Shown: positions 35,050 through 43,918, numbered from the stretch's first letter. The stretch: DNA of 64,000 nucleotides from Cryobacterium algoritolerans (GCF_004402785.1 NZ_SOFP01000013.1:48219-112218); one strand, 5' to 3'. Numbers and translations are program-made. Notes: generated from the letters alone by a model not told the origin.

Positions 35050-35069
35050 CATACCCCAGGGGGTATGAT
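35050..35069 (+). promoter_or_regulatory. Palindromic CsoR/CstR-type operator overlapping a -10 box
   Basis: CATACCCCAGGGGGTATG (35050-35067) is an 18-bp perfect inverted repeat apart from its two central bases. ATACCCC/GGGGTAT matches the known operator style of CsoR/CstR repressors. TATGAT (35064-35069) fits a -10 hexamer and shares four bases with the palindrome, so repressor binding would block RNA polymerase. A convincing -35 was not found. GGAGG at 35077-35081 and GTG 35087 follow. Confidence 0.8.
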
Positions 35070-35086
35070 GCCACTCGGAGGTCCTA

Positions 35087-36747
35087 GTGAAGACAGTTAT
35101 CATAGGCGGAGTCGCGGGTGGAATGTCGGCGGCGACCAGGTTGCGCCGGCTGGACGAAACGGCAGAGATTATCGTATTCGAACGGGGACACTACGTCTCC
35201 TTCGCGAACTGCGGGCTGCCGTACTACGTGGGTGGCGTCATCCGGGACCGTGCGAACCTGCTGCTTCAGACCCCGGAATCACTCGCCAGCAGGTTCCGCC
35301 TCGACGTCCGGATCGACCACGAGGTGACCCGGATCGATTCGCGGTCGAAGACCGTCTTCGTGCGGGACACCCTCACCGGGGAGGAGACCTCCGAGAGCTA
35401 TGACCGGCTGATCCTCGCGGCCGGGGCCACGACGCAGAGCGTGCTGGCCCACTCCGACATTCCCCTGCACACACTGCGCACGGTCGACGACGTCGACCGG
35501 ATCACCGCGATCCTGGGCGCGGCCGCCCTGCCGGTCTCCGCCGTCGTCATCGGAGCCGGGTTCATCGGGCTCGAGGCCGTTGAAAACCTCGTGCTGCGCG
35601 GCGTTGCCGTGACAGCGGTCGAGTTCGGACCTCAGATCCTCGGCCCCCTCGACTCGGAAATGGCGGCCCCCGTGCTCGACGCCCTCCGGTCCCGTGGCGT
35701 GGACGTGCGCCTGGGAACGGTCGTGACCGGGACCTTGGCCGGCCGGGTGCAACTCAGCGATGACACGGATGTCGCGGCCGACTTCCTGATCGAGGCCACC
35801 GGCGTGCGGCCGGACACTTCCCTGGCCGAGCGTGCCGGACTGCGGATCGGTGAAAGCGGCGGGATCTGGGTCGACGACACCCAGCAGACCAGCGACCCGT
35901 CGATCTACGCGGTCGGCGACGGGGTGGAAAAGATCGACGCGATCAACTCCCAGCCCACCCGGATCACGATGGCCGGGCTGGCCAACCGCCACGGCCGGGC
36001 ATCCGCCGACAGCATCGCCGGAACGCCCGCGCCCGCCGCCCCCGCATTCGGCGCCGCCATCGTCGGCGTATTCGGCATCACCGTGGCCATGGTCGGCTGG
36101 AGCGAGAAGCGCCTCGTCGCCGAGGCACGACCGCACCGGATCGTACACACCCACCCGGCCAGCCACGCCAGCTATTACCCGGGTGCCGAGACCATGTCGA
36201 TCAAACTGCTCATCGACGCCGAGACCGACGCGATTCTCGGCGCCCAGATCGTCGGCGGCAGCGGCGTGGACAAGCGGATCGACATCCTGGCGACCGCGAT
36301 GGCCGGCGGGCTCACGGCATCCGCCCTGACCCGCCTCGAACTGGCCTACGCGCCGCAGTACGCGTCGGCCAAGGACCCGATCAACCAGCTCGGCTACGTC
36401 GCCGACAACCTCGCCGCCGGGACGACCCGGAGCCTGCAATGGCACGAATTGGCGTCGGCGCTCGAGGATGGGGCCGTTCTCATCGACGTGCGCACGAGCG
36501 GAGAATTCGCCGCCGGCGCCATCCCGGGCGCCGTGAACCTGCCCCTGGACGACCTCAGGGAACGCCTGGCCGAGTTGCCGGATGCCCCGCTCGTCGTGCA
36601 CTGCCAGGTCGGGCAGCGCGGTCACACCGCCGCCCGTATCCTGAGCCAGAACGGTTTCGATGTTCGGAACCTCGACGGCGGCTTCCGCACCTGGACCGCC
36701 GGCGTGTCCACCCTCACCCCCGCTCCCGCTCCCGAAAGGATCCCGGC

Positions 36748-36751
<4 letters not shown>
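35087..36751 (+). CDS. CoA-disulfide reductase with C-terminal rhodanese domain
   Basis: Flavoprotein of 554 residues. The FAD motif is VIIGGVAGGMSAATRLRR, and the single redox cysteine C42 in SFANCGLPYYVGG is that of CoA-disulfide/persulfide reductases. The NAD(P)H motif is AVVIGAGFIGLEAVENL, and IYAVGDGVE closes the second FAD contact. From about residue 450 there is a rhodanese domain (VLIDVRTSGEFAAGAIPGA) with loop VVHCQVGQRGHTA. These CoADR-RHD fusions reduce CoA or protein persulfides. GTG 35087 has GGAGG five bases upstream. It is the first gene of the operon; its stop overlaps the rhodanese start (ATGA). Confidence 0.9.
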
Positions 36752-37319
<568 letters not shown>

Positions 37320-37353
37320 CGTCAGCCCGGCTGGTCGGCCCCCGGCCTCGACG

Positions 37354-37433
37354 GGCTCGACCACCGGGGGGCTCGAGCACCGGGTGGCTCGAGCACCGGG
37401 TGGCTCGCGCACCGGGTGGCTCGGCCCCCGGGT
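37354..37433 (+). repeat. Five tandem 16-bp units
   Basis: Units at 37354, 37370, 37386, 37402 and 37418 share the pattern GGCTCGAGCACCGGGT with one to four changes at the ends of the array. The array fills the gap between the repressor gene and the convergent acyl-CoA dehydrogenase gene. It is a minisatellite, with no CRISPR-like unique spacers. Confidence 0.85.
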
Positions 37434-37437
37434 GGCG

Positions 37438-38616
37438 CTAGACGAAGGCCGCCTGCCCGGTGATCGTGCGACCGACGATCAGGGTATTCATCTCCTGGGT
37501 GCCCTCGTACGAATAGATCGCCTCCGCGTCCGAGAAGAAGCGGGCAACGTCGTAGGAGAGCACGATCCCATTGCCGCCGAAGAGTTCCCGGCACCAGGCG
37601 ACACTCTCGCGCATCCTCGCGGTCGTGTAGAGCTTGGCAAGAGCGGAGTGCTCGTCGCGCTGGCTGCCCTCGTCGAGCATCTGCGACACGCGCACCACCA
37701 TGGCCAGGCTCGCCGTGATGTTGCCCAGCGACTTCACGAGCAGGTCCTGCACCAGCTGGTGCCCGCCGATGGGCTTACCGAACTGCATGCGTTCCTTCGA
37801 ATACGCCACAGCCGCCTCGTAGGCTCCCATCGCCGTTCCCACGGCCGCCCAGGACACTTCGGCGCGGGTCAGGCGCAGCACCGTGGCCGCGTCCTTGAAC
37901 GAGTTGGCGTTCTGCAACCGGTTGCGTTCGGCTACCACGACGTTGTCGAGCATGATGTCGGCATTCTGCACGGCGCGCAGGCTGATCTTGCCCTCGATCT
38001 TGGTGGCCGTGTATCCGGGAGCGTCTGTGTGCACGATGAAGCCCTTGACCTGCCCGTCCGCCGTGTCCTTCGCCCAGATGATTGCGATGTCCGAGAAGGT
38101 CGCGTTGCCGATCCAGCGCTTGGCCCCATTCAGCCGCCAGACGTCGCCGTCGCGGGTGGCCGTGGTGCGGAGCCCCTGCGCCGCGTCGGAGCCGGAGAGC
38201 GGCTCCGTCAGTCCGAACGCGCCGACGATCTCGCCTGAAGCCAGCCGCGGCAGCCATTCGTCGCGCTGCTCCTGCGATCCCGTTGCCGAAATTGTGCCGC
38301 AGGCCAGCCCGTTCTGCACGCCGACGAAGGTGGCAACGGATGCGTCCACCCGGGCGATCTCGAGTGCCACGAAGCCGCGGAACACCGCCGAGTTCTCAAA
38401 CGGCCGCGTCTCCGGCCAGCCGAAGGAGTACGCCCCGAGTTCCGCCAGCGGCCGGACGACCTCCTCGGGGAACTCGGCGCGCTCCCAGCATCCGTTCACG
38501 ATCGGCCGGACGTCCGACTCGAGGTAGGCGCGCAGCTTGGTCAGGGCGGCCTTCTCCTGGTCGCTGAGCAGGTTCTCATAGCCGTAGACGTCACTGGGGA
38601 GTAGCTCGAAAGTCAT
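37438..38616 (-). CDS. Acyl-CoA dehydrogenase (glutaryl-CoA dehydrogenase-like group)
   Basis: FAD enzyme of 392 residues. Evidence: FGLTEPLSGSDAAQGLRTTA (FAD contact), WRLNGAKRWIGNATFSDI, RMQFGKPIGGHQLVQDLL, RELFGGNGIVLSYDVARFF and the catalytic glutamate region EAIYSYEGTQEMNTLIVGR. It oxidises an acyl-CoA to the enoyl form and passes electrons to ETF. No beta-oxidation partners are near, so the substrate is unknown; it seems monocistronic and unrelated to the glycan genes. ATG 38616 gives a normal family length. Confidence 0.92.
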   Translation of the reverse strand: MTFELLPSDVYGYENLLSDQEKAALTKLRAYLESDVRPIVNGCWERAEFPEEVVRPLAELGAYSFGWPETRPFENSAVFRGFVALEIARVDASVATFVGVQNGLACGTISATGSQEQRDEWLPRLASGEIVGAFGLTEPLSGSDAAQGLRTTATRDGDVWRLNGAKRWIGNATFSDIAIIWAKDTADGQVKGFIVHTDAPGYTATKIEGKISLRAVQNADIMLDNVVVAERNRLQNANSFKDAATVLRLTRAEVSWAAVGTAMGAYEAAVAYSKERMQFGKPIGGHQLVQDLLVKSLGNITASLAMVVRVSQMLDEGSQRDEHSALAKLYTTARMRESVAWCRELFGGNGIVLSYDVARFFSDAEAIYSYEGTQEMNTLIVGRTITGQAAFV

Positions 38617-38748
38617 CTGGGTGCTCCATTGCAGGGTGCGACGGCCTCGCGTGCGGCGATCGGCGAATTCTGGCCAGCCTAGATGGCGGGTCGGGCAGGC
38701 CGAAAGCGCTTGGTAGTTTGGTCTAAACCGAGCAGTTCAGGAGCCAGC

Positions 38749-40050
38749 ATGTTTGTGGGCATCGCCAATTCACCCCGGAACTACGCCTGGGGATCCACGA
38801 CCGCGATCGCGGCCCTGCTCGGGCATGCCCCGACCGGGAGACCGGAGGCCGAATTGTGGCTGGGCGCCCACCCCGGCTCGCCGTCGATCATCTCCGATCC
38901 GGGGCAGGTAGGCGGCTACGCCACACTCACCGAGTGGATCGCGGCCGCCCCGGAGGTCGCCCTGGGCGCGGCCCTGGCCCGGGACTCCGGCGGAGCGCCT
39001 CGGCTTCCGTTCCTGATGAAGATCCTGGCCGCGGCGAGTCCCCTCTCCCTGCAGGCGCACCCCACGATGAAACGCGCCCGTTCGGGCTTCGACCTGGAGA
39101 ATGAGGCCGGAATCCCGGTTGACGCCGCGGACCGTAACTATCGTGACCCCTTCCACAAACCCGAGGTCATCTTCGCCCTGAGTGAGAGCTTCGAGGCGCT
39201 CTGCGGGTTCCGCGAGCCGGTCGAGATTCGGCGCATCCTTGGTGAGCTCCGCGCCCTCGACGTGGCGTCCGACGACCCGCAGCCCGGCGCCCTGGACGCC
39301 CTCGAGCAGCGTTTGCTCGGCCCGGCGGCCCTGCGCGACACCGTCGACTGGCTGCTGCGCGACGGTCGCGGGGAAGACAGCGGTGAGGTCGCCTGGCTGG
39401 TCGAACGGGTGGTTACCCTCGCCCGGAGTGCGGTCGGTCTCGTCGCCGGCGGCGCCATCCTCGAGTTCCCGCAGGAACTGGACACCGTGCGCACGCTGGC
39501 CCTCGCCTACCCGGGCGACCCCGGCATCGTCATCTCGTTGCTCACCAATCGGGTGTCACTGCGTCGCGGAGAGGCGCTCTACCTGCCGGCCGGCAACATC
39601 CACGCCTACCTCTCCGGCCTCGGCGTCGAACTGATGGCGGCCTCGGACAACGTGCTGCGCGGCGGGCTCACCCCCAAGCACATCGACGTCGACGAACTGC
39701 TCGACGTGCTCGAGTTCACGTCGGTTCCCGTGCCCTACCTCGCCCCGGTGTCCCACACGCCCGGCATCGCGGAGTACCGCCCGGCGGTGGACGATTTCGC
39801 CCTGGTGCACATCACGGCACAGAAGGGAACGGATGCTGTTGCCGCCGACGCTGCTGCCTCCGGGGTGCCGATGCGCCAGTTCACGCTCACGGGACCGGGA
39901 ATTGCCATCTGCACGACCGGCGGATTCCTCGTGGCGGGTGCGACGTCATCCGTGACTTTGAAGCGGGGCGAGTCTGTGTTCATCACGCCCGACGAGGAGA
40001 CCCTGACCTTCGCCGGTGCCGGTGACGTCTTCCTGGCCACGACTCCCTGA
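38749..40050 (+). CDS. manA: Mannose-6-phosphate isomerase, type I
   Basis: Zinc enzyme of 433 residues interconverting fructose-6-P and mannose-6-P, the entry to GDP-mannose. Typical motifs are NYAWGSTTAIAALLG, ELWLGAHPGSPS, LSLQAHPTMKRA (zinc Gln/His), NPEV-like KPEVIFALSESFEALCGFR with the zinc Glu, and LPAGNIHAYLSGLGVELMAASDNVLRGGLTPKH. ATG 38749 has AGGAG five bases upstream. It would supply mannose for the mannosyltransferase-like genes nearby. In mycobacteria manA also lies near whiB2 and ahcY, so this is probably ancestral core synteny. Confidence 0.95.
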   Translation: MFVGIANSPRNYAWGSTTAIAALLGHAPTGRPEAELWLGAHPGSPSIISDPGQVGGYATLTEWIAAAPEVALGAALARDSGGAPRLPFLMKILAAASPLSLQAHPTMKRARSGFDLENEAGIPVDAADRNYRDPFHKPEVIFALSESFEALCGFREPVEIRRILGELRALDVASDDPQPGALDALEQRLLGPAALRDTVDWLLRDGRGEDSGEVAWLVERVVTLARSAVGLVAGGAILEFPQELDTVRTLALAYPGDPGIVISLLTNRVSLRRGEALYLPAGNIHAYLSGLGVELMAASDNVLRGGLTPKHIDVDELLDVLEFTSVPVPYLAPVSHTPGIAEYRPAVDDFALVHITAQKGTDAVAADAAASGVPMRQFTLTGPGIAICTTGGFLVAGATSSVTLKRGESVFITPDEETLTFAGAGDVFLATTP

Positions 40051-40084
40051 CCTGGCCTGCCGGCCTCGTCTCGTCTCTTCTCGT

Positions 40085-40165
40085 CGAATTCGACGGACTT
40101 ATTGCCGTTCGGGTTCGGAAATGGTGATTTTCGGGCCATTTTCGGAAGAATCTCCGTCGAATTCG
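40085..40165 (+). repeat. 81-bp inverted-repeat element, copy A
   Basis: The ends are CGAATTCGACGGA (40085-40097) and TCCGTCGAATTCG (40153-40165), a perfect 13-bp inverted repeat. Each end also sits in a 14-bp self-palindrome (CGTCGAATTCGACG at 40082 and 40155). The inner 55 bp can form a smaller stem. Same length and end sequences as copies near 41383 and 61988. Intergenic. Confidence 0.85.
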
Positions 40166-40242
40166 ACGCGCCCGACGCGCCCGACGCGCCCGACGCGCCC
40201 GACGCGCCCGACGCGCCCGACGCGCCCGACGCGCCCGACGCG
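40165..40242 (+). repeat. 9-bp minisatellite, eight perfect GACGCGCCC units
   Basis: Eight identical units run from 40165 to 40236, followed by a partial GACGCG. The first unit begins inside the palindrome of element A, so the array grew from its right end. In plus-strand frame it would read Asp-Ala-Pro repeats, but it lies outside any credible gene. Confidence 0.9.
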
Positions 40243-40360
40243 AACGAGGGAGCAGCGGGTGCGCGCGTAACCCTTCCTCCACAGGCGGGGCTGCCGCGGG
40301 ACCATTCACCCTGGGCTGGATGTCGTCGGTCGACCGCCTCATCGGTGCGATGCTGCCGGC

Positions 40361-41344
40361 ATGCGCTCGTTGCCGATGGACATCGCCGAACTCGGGCTGT
40401 TCGTCAAACGTGCCGTCCTGCTGTCGAACGGTTGGTCAGATCGGGGCCTCCGCCGCGCGGTGAATGACGGGACCATTGTGCGGGTTCGCAAGGGGTGGTA
40501 CTCGGTCCCCACTGCGCCACGGTTCGCTGCGGAGGCATTCAGAATCGGTGGCCGCCTGGCCGGGTTGAGTTGTCTGCGCAGCTGGGGAATCTGGACCCCG
40601 GAGACCAGGAAGATCCACGTCACGGTGCCTGACGCCGCCCGCGGACTGAGAAGACCCCACGACATGCGGGCACCGTTTGACCGAGTCGACGGTTACCGAT
40701 ATCGCGTGACCTGGAATGATGCAGCGCCGAATCGGCACGCGTCATTCCGGTGGCGCACGAGCGTCATCGATGCTCTCGTACATGTGCTGGGAAACCACGA
40801 CAGGGTCACGTCGATCGTTTGTCTTGATGCGGCGCTGCACGGCAGGCGAGAGGGCGGCGCCGGGATCATCGAGTCGGATCTCGACGAAATATTCGCCCGT
40901 GCCCCTCACCGTGTCCAACCCTGGCGCTCGCAGGTCGACGGGCGCGCGGGGTCGGGCGGCGAGACGGAATTCCGCCTTCTTGCGCTCGAAGCCGGTATTC
41001 CTTTCGTTCCCCAACCCTTCGTCGAGGGCGTCGGTTTTCTGGACGGTCAAATCGGGCCGACGGTTTTCGTTGAGGTCGATGGAGCGAATTGGCATGACAA
41101 TCCGGAGGCCTTCGCCGTCGATCACGAGCGCGACATCCTCATCGCGTGCAAGAACGGACGTGTCCTCCGGTTCACCTACCCGCTCTTCCGCGGCAAATGG
41201 CAGTTCTGTGTGCTTGCCATGTCCAATGCCCTCGTCGACGACTACCGTCTTGCGAAGCAGACGGAATTTCCGGTCTTTCCCTGGCGGATGCAACCGCGCT
41301 CGGCCTCATGCAAGCCCCGCGTGGGCGTCCTCGACGGGCGCTGA
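40361..41344 (+). CDS. AbiEi-like N-terminal domain plus DUF559/Vsr-like nuclease-fold protein
   Basis: Protein of 327 residues. The first ~70 residues (LLSNGWSDRGLRRAVNDGTIVRVRKGWYSVP) are a winged-helix domain like AbiEi antitoxins of type IV toxin-antitoxin systems. The C-terminal third has GETEFRLLALEAG, VGFLDGQIGPTVFVEVDGANWHDN and DHERDILIACKNGRVLRFTY, the pattern of DUF559/Vsr restriction-endonuclease-like folds with the EVDG..WH core. No AbiEii-type nucleotidyltransferase toxin lies next to it. Start either ATG 40361 or 40376. It is bracketed by two copies of the 81-bp element. Activity unproven; defence or DNA repair are possibilities. Confidence 0.75.
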   Translation: MRSLPMDIAELGLFVKRAVLLSNGWSDRGLRRAVNDGTIVRVRKGWYSVPTAPRFAAEAFRIGGRLAGLSCLRSWGIWTPETRKIHVTVPDAARGLRRPHDMRAPFDRVDGYRYRVTWNDAAPNRHASFRWRTSVIDALVHVLGNHDRVTSIVCLDAALHGRREGGAGIIESDLDEIFARAPHRVQPWRSQVDGRAGSGGETEFRLLALEAGIPFVPQPFVEGVGFLDGQIGPTVFVEVDGANWHDNPEAFAVDHERDILIACKNGRVLRFTYPLFRGKWQFCVLAMSNALVDDYRLAKQTEFPVFPWRMQPRSASCKPRVGVLDGR

Positions 41345-41382
41345 CGAGTGCCGGGCAGTCGTCATCGGCAGTCCCGACCGGT

Positions 41383-41463
41383 CAAATTCGACGGACTTTT
41401 TGTCTGCAGGCGCTCAGATCAGGGGCCCTGGGCAGGTTTTGTGGAAAATCACCGTCGAATTCG
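41383..41463 (+). repeat. 81-bp inverted-repeat element, copy B
   Basis: Left end CAAATTCGACGGA (41383-41395) and right end CCGTCGAATTCG (41452-41463), with one or two mismatches against copies A and C. The inner left sequence GACGGACTTTTTG resembles copy A (GACGGACTTATTG); the inner right GGAAAATCACCG resembles copy C. It lies 39 bp after the stop of the nuclease-like gene. Confidence 0.8.
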
Positions 41464-41537
41464 GCAGGAGTGGCGGGCGGGAGCGGATGCCGGGGCTGGA
41501 CCGGGCAACGAGGGGAGCGGATGTCGGCGACGGGCGG

Positions 41538-42494
41538 TCAGCGGACCCGGCTGCCGCCGAACGTGCGACGGTACGCCGTCGGGGTGGTCTGGAGCACCTT
41601 GACGAAGTGGTGCCGCATCACCGCCGCGGCCCCGAAACCGGTGTCCGCGGCCACCTCCTCGAGGCTGCGCGAGGTCTCCTCGAGCAGCTGCTGGGCGCGG
41701 AGCAGACGCTGCCGGTTCAGCCACGCGGTCGGCGTTGTGCCCAACTCGGCGCGGAAGCGGCGGGCGAAGGTGCGTGGAGACATGAGCGACTGGCGGGCCA
41801 GGCTGTCGACGGTGAGTTCCTGGTCGAGGTTGTGCAGCATCCACTCGGTGACCGCGGCGAACGAGTCGCTCCGGCAATCGGTGACCGGAGCCTGGATGAA
41901 CTGTGACTGACCGCCGTCGCGCTGGGGTGGCACGACCATGCGACGGGCGATGATGTTCGCGGCCGCCGCGCCCAGCTCTTTGCGCACGATGTGCAGGGCG
42001 GCGTCGATTCCGGCGGCGGTTCCGGCTCCGGTGACGACCCTCCGGTCCTCCACGAACAACACGTCGGGGTCGACCTCGGTCTTCGGATAGGCCAGGGCCA
42101 GGGCCTCCGTGTACATCCAATGGGTGGTGCTGCGTCTGCCGTCGAGGATGCCCGCCGCGCCGAGCACGAACGCGCCGCTGCAGACGCTGAGCACCCACGC
42201 TCCGCGAGCCTCGGCCTCGCGCACGACCCGAAGGATCTCGGGGTGGATGCTGGTGCCCTCCTGGTAGGCGGGAATGGCGACCAGGTCGGCGTCGGCGGCC
42301 GCGCTGAGGTCTTCGGTCACGACGATGTCGAAGCCGAGCTTGGTGCGCACCGGTCCGGGCTCGGCGGCGGTGACGTGGAAGTCGAAGGCGGGGCCGCCGT
42401 GGGCCCCCCGATCGATTCCGAAGACCTCGCAAATGACGCCGAACTCGAACGGCGCCATTCCCGGCATGGTGACGCACACGACTTTGCTGAGCAT
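41538..42494 (-). CDS. GlxA-family transcriptional regulator (DJ-1/PfpI plus AraC HTH)
   Basis: Regulator of 318 residues. N-terminal DJ-1/PfpI-like domain (VVCVTMPGMAPFEFGVICEVFG) with the nucleophile-elbow-like VLSVCSGAFVLGAAGILDGRRSTTHW, so the cysteine is retained. The C-terminal AraC domain has LTVDSLARQSLMSPRTFARRFRAELGTTPTAWLNRQRL and VAADTGFGAAAVMRHHF. ATG 42494 has AAGGA seven bases upstream. It is divergent from a small membrane-protein gene; the intergenic inverted repeat is a candidate operator. Signal unknown. Confidence 0.9.
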   Translation of the reverse strand: MLSKVVCVTMPGMAPFEFGVICEVFGIDRGAHGGPAFDFHVTAAEPGPVRTKLGFDIVVTEDLSAAADADLVAIPAYQEGTSIHPEILRVVREAEARGAWVLSVCSGAFVLGAAGILDGRRSTTHWMYTEALALAYPKTEVDPDVLFVEDRRVVTGAGTAAGIDAALHIVRKELGAAAANIIARRMVVPPQRDGGQSQFIQAPVTDCRSDSFAAVTEWMLHNLDQELTVDSLARQSLMSPRTFARRFRAELGTTPTAWLNRQRLLRAQQLLEETSRSLEEVAADTGFGAAAVMRHHFVKVLQTTPTAYRRTFGGSRVR

Positions 42495-42534
42495 GACGGT
42501 TCCTTCAGGACGAGTGACAGGCGATAGTGCGAAA

Positions 42535-42569
42535 TGGCAGGAATCCAACGTTTCGTGGCGATCCTGCCA
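42535..42569. promoter_or_regulatory. Inverted repeat TGGCAGGA in the glxA-like intergenic region
   Basis: TGGCAGGA (42535-42542) and TCCTGCCA (42562-42569) are perfect inverted copies 19 bp apart; a third half-site GGCAGGA follows near 42575. The layout fits dimeric AraC-type binding between the regulator and the small divergent gene. Confidence 0.55.
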
Positions 42570-42606
42570 CTCGCGGCAGGAAAACGCAATACGTAGAATT
42601 TCTGCC

Positions 42607-42744
42607 ATGATCATCATCAGTGTGGCAATTGTGTTGCTCGTGGTCTGGGGCGTCGTCGCGACCATTCTCGTCCTCGGCAACGACGGGTTGGGCCGGCCCG
42701 AGCTCGCGGAGCGGAACCGGCGACCGGAGACACGGCAGGGCTGA
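42607..42744 (+). CDS. Small single-span membrane protein (45 residues)
   Basis: ATG 42607 opens a short frame with one hydrophobic helix (IIISVAIVLLVVWGVVATILVL) followed by a polar Arg/Glu-rich tail, the shape of a type I small membrane protein. It is divergent from the GlxA-type regulator and shares its intergenic inverted repeat. No strong ribosome binding site. No family recognised; it may be the regulator's target or a chance frame. Confidence 0.5.
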   Translation: MIIISVAIVLLVVWGVVATILVLGNDGLGRPELAERNRRPETRQG

Positions 42745-42747
42745 AGC

Positions 42748-42753
42748 TAGGCT
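42748..42753 (+). promoter_or_regulatory. Candidate -10 box upstream of galE
   Basis: TAGGCT lies 46 bp before the galE ATG. The same word occurs upstream of wzm (2466), the large GT gene (44379) and near the window end (63948), matching the actinobacterial TANNNT -10 consensus. No good -35 is visible here. Confidence 0.35.
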
Positions 42754-42799
42754 GGACGCGCGGCAATGCAGGGTTGCCGCATGATCTTGCGAGGTTCAG

Positions 42800-43774
42800 A
42801 TGGCTTGGCTAGTCACCGGCGGCGCCGGCTACATCGGTTCGCACATCGTCCGGGCATTCCTCACCGAGGGGATCGACGTCGTCGTCGTCGACGACCTCTC
42901 CAGCGGCCACGCCGACTTCGTTCCTGACTCGGTTCCGTTCGTCCACGGCGACATCCTGGACGGCGATCTCCTGATGCGCACCTTCAGCGAACACGACGTG
43001 ACCGGTGTCGTGCACGTGGCCGGGTTCAAGTACGCCGGCGTCTCGGTTCAACGACCGTTACACACCTATCAGCAGAATGTGACCGCGACGGTCACCCTTC
43101 TTGCGGCGATGCAGGAATCCGGAGTCAGCCGGATGGTGTTCTCCTCGAGTGCCGCCGTCTACGGCACCCCGCACGCCGACCTCGTCACCGACGACACGCC
43201 GAAGAGCCCCGAGTCGCCCTACGGCGAGTCCAAGCTGATCGGCGAGTGGCTGCTGCGAGACCAGGGTATCGCGGCGGGGCTCACGCATACCTCCCTGCGC
43301 TACTTCAACGTGGTCGGATCCGGAGCGCTCGAGCTGCGCGACACCAGCCCCCACAATCTCTTCCCCCTTGTCTTCGACGCGCTGATCGACGGACGCACCC
43401 CGAGCATCAACGGCAACGACTACGCCACGCCGGACGGCACCTGCGTTCGGGACTACATCCACGTGGCCGACCTCGCCGTGTCGCATGTCGCCGCCGCCAG
43501 ACGGCTTGATGCCGGTGAGCCGATCCTTCCGGTTTACAACCTCGGCAGCGGCGATGGCGTGTCGGTCGGCCAGATCATGTCGACCGTCTCCGCCGTGACC
43601 GGAATCGAGTTCACGCCGACGATCGGTCCGCGCCGGCCCGGTGACCCGGACCGGATCGTGGCGTCGGGCGAGCTTGCTGCGCGGGACCTCGACTGGGAGA
43701 TGCGGCACAGCCTCGAAGATATGGTGGACAGCGCCTGGGCGTCCCGGCAGGCGGCATCCGCTCAGCACATCTGA
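42800..43774 (+). CDS. galE: UDP-glucose 4-epimerase
   Basis: Extended SDR enzyme of 324 residues. It has WLVTGGAGYIGSHIVRAFL (NAD motif), VDDLSSGH, VHVAGFKYAGVSV, SSSAAVYG and YGESKLIGEW (catalytic YxxxK), then RYFNVVGSG and RDYIHVADLA. It interconverts UDP-Glc and UDP-Gal (or the N-acetyl forms), supplying galactose-type donors for the glycan genes. ATG 42800; GCGAGG lies upstream at about nine bases. Length is normal for the family. Confidence 0.93.
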   Translation: MAWLVTGGAGYIGSHIVRAFLTEGIDVVVVDDLSSGHADFVPDSVPFVHGDILDGDLLMRTFSEHDVTGVVHVAGFKYAGVSVQRPLHTYQQNVTATVTLLAAMQESGVSRMVFSSSAAVYGTPHADLVTDDTPKSPESPYGESKLIGEWLLRDQGIAAGLTHTSLRYFNVVGSGALELRDTSPHNLFPLVFDALIDGRTPSINGNDYATPDGTCVRDYIHVADLAVSHVAAARRLDAGEPILPVYNLGSGDGVSVGQIMSTVSAVTGIEFTPTIGPRRPGDPDRIVASGELAARDLDWEMRHSLEDMVDSAWASRQAASAQHI

Positions 43775-43775
43775 C

Positions 43776-43819
43776 CCAATATTGCGAATCGGCGAGTCGA
43801 AACTCTCCAGCCAATATTG
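43776..43819. repeat. Direct repeat of CCAATATTG upstream of whiB2
   Basis: CCAATATTG occurs at 43776-43784 and 43811-43819, 35 bp apart (start to start). Each contains the palindrome CAATATTG. They lie just upstream of the -35 box of the whiB2 promoter and could bind an activator or repressor. Confidence 0.5.
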
Positions 43820-43838
43820 AGGGTTTAGGATCTGCGAC

Positions 43839-43868
43839 TTGACGGCAGGGAATTACACCGCTGTAATT
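43839..43868 (+). promoter_or_regulatory. whiB2 promoter with an inverted repeat over the -10 box
   Basis: TTGACG (43839-43844), a 17-bp spacer and TGTAAT (43862-43867) make a near-consensus sigma-70 promoter. AATTACA (43851-43857) and TGTAATT (43862-43868) form a perfect 7-bp inverted repeat that covers the -10, so a bound regulator would block polymerase. Confidence 0.65.
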
Positions 43869-43918
43869 AGTGCTGACGGGTAATTCGGGCACATTTTTGC
43901 AGTGGGGTGGGAGACGAT

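Larger units (their letters stand above)
40051..40360. other. Intergenic stretch between manA and the nuclease-like gene
   Basis: This 310-bp gap contains the first copy of the 81-bp inverted-repeat element, the 9-bp minisatellite that begins on its right arm, and about 115 bp of GC-rich DNA leading to ATG 40361. I see no convincing gene, promoter or terminator in it. Confidence 0.6.

Noticed and set aside
33433..35403. Long plus-strand open frame (656 codons) opposite the two ligase-like genes
   Set aside because: It is hydrophilic and Asp/Glu/His/Gln-rich, the mirror of membrane-protein coding on the other strand; no motif or ribosome binding site.
40165..40242. CRISPR-like array
   Set aside because: Units are contiguous 9-mers with no spacers, and no cas genes are present. 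The same applies to the 16-bp array at 37354-37433.
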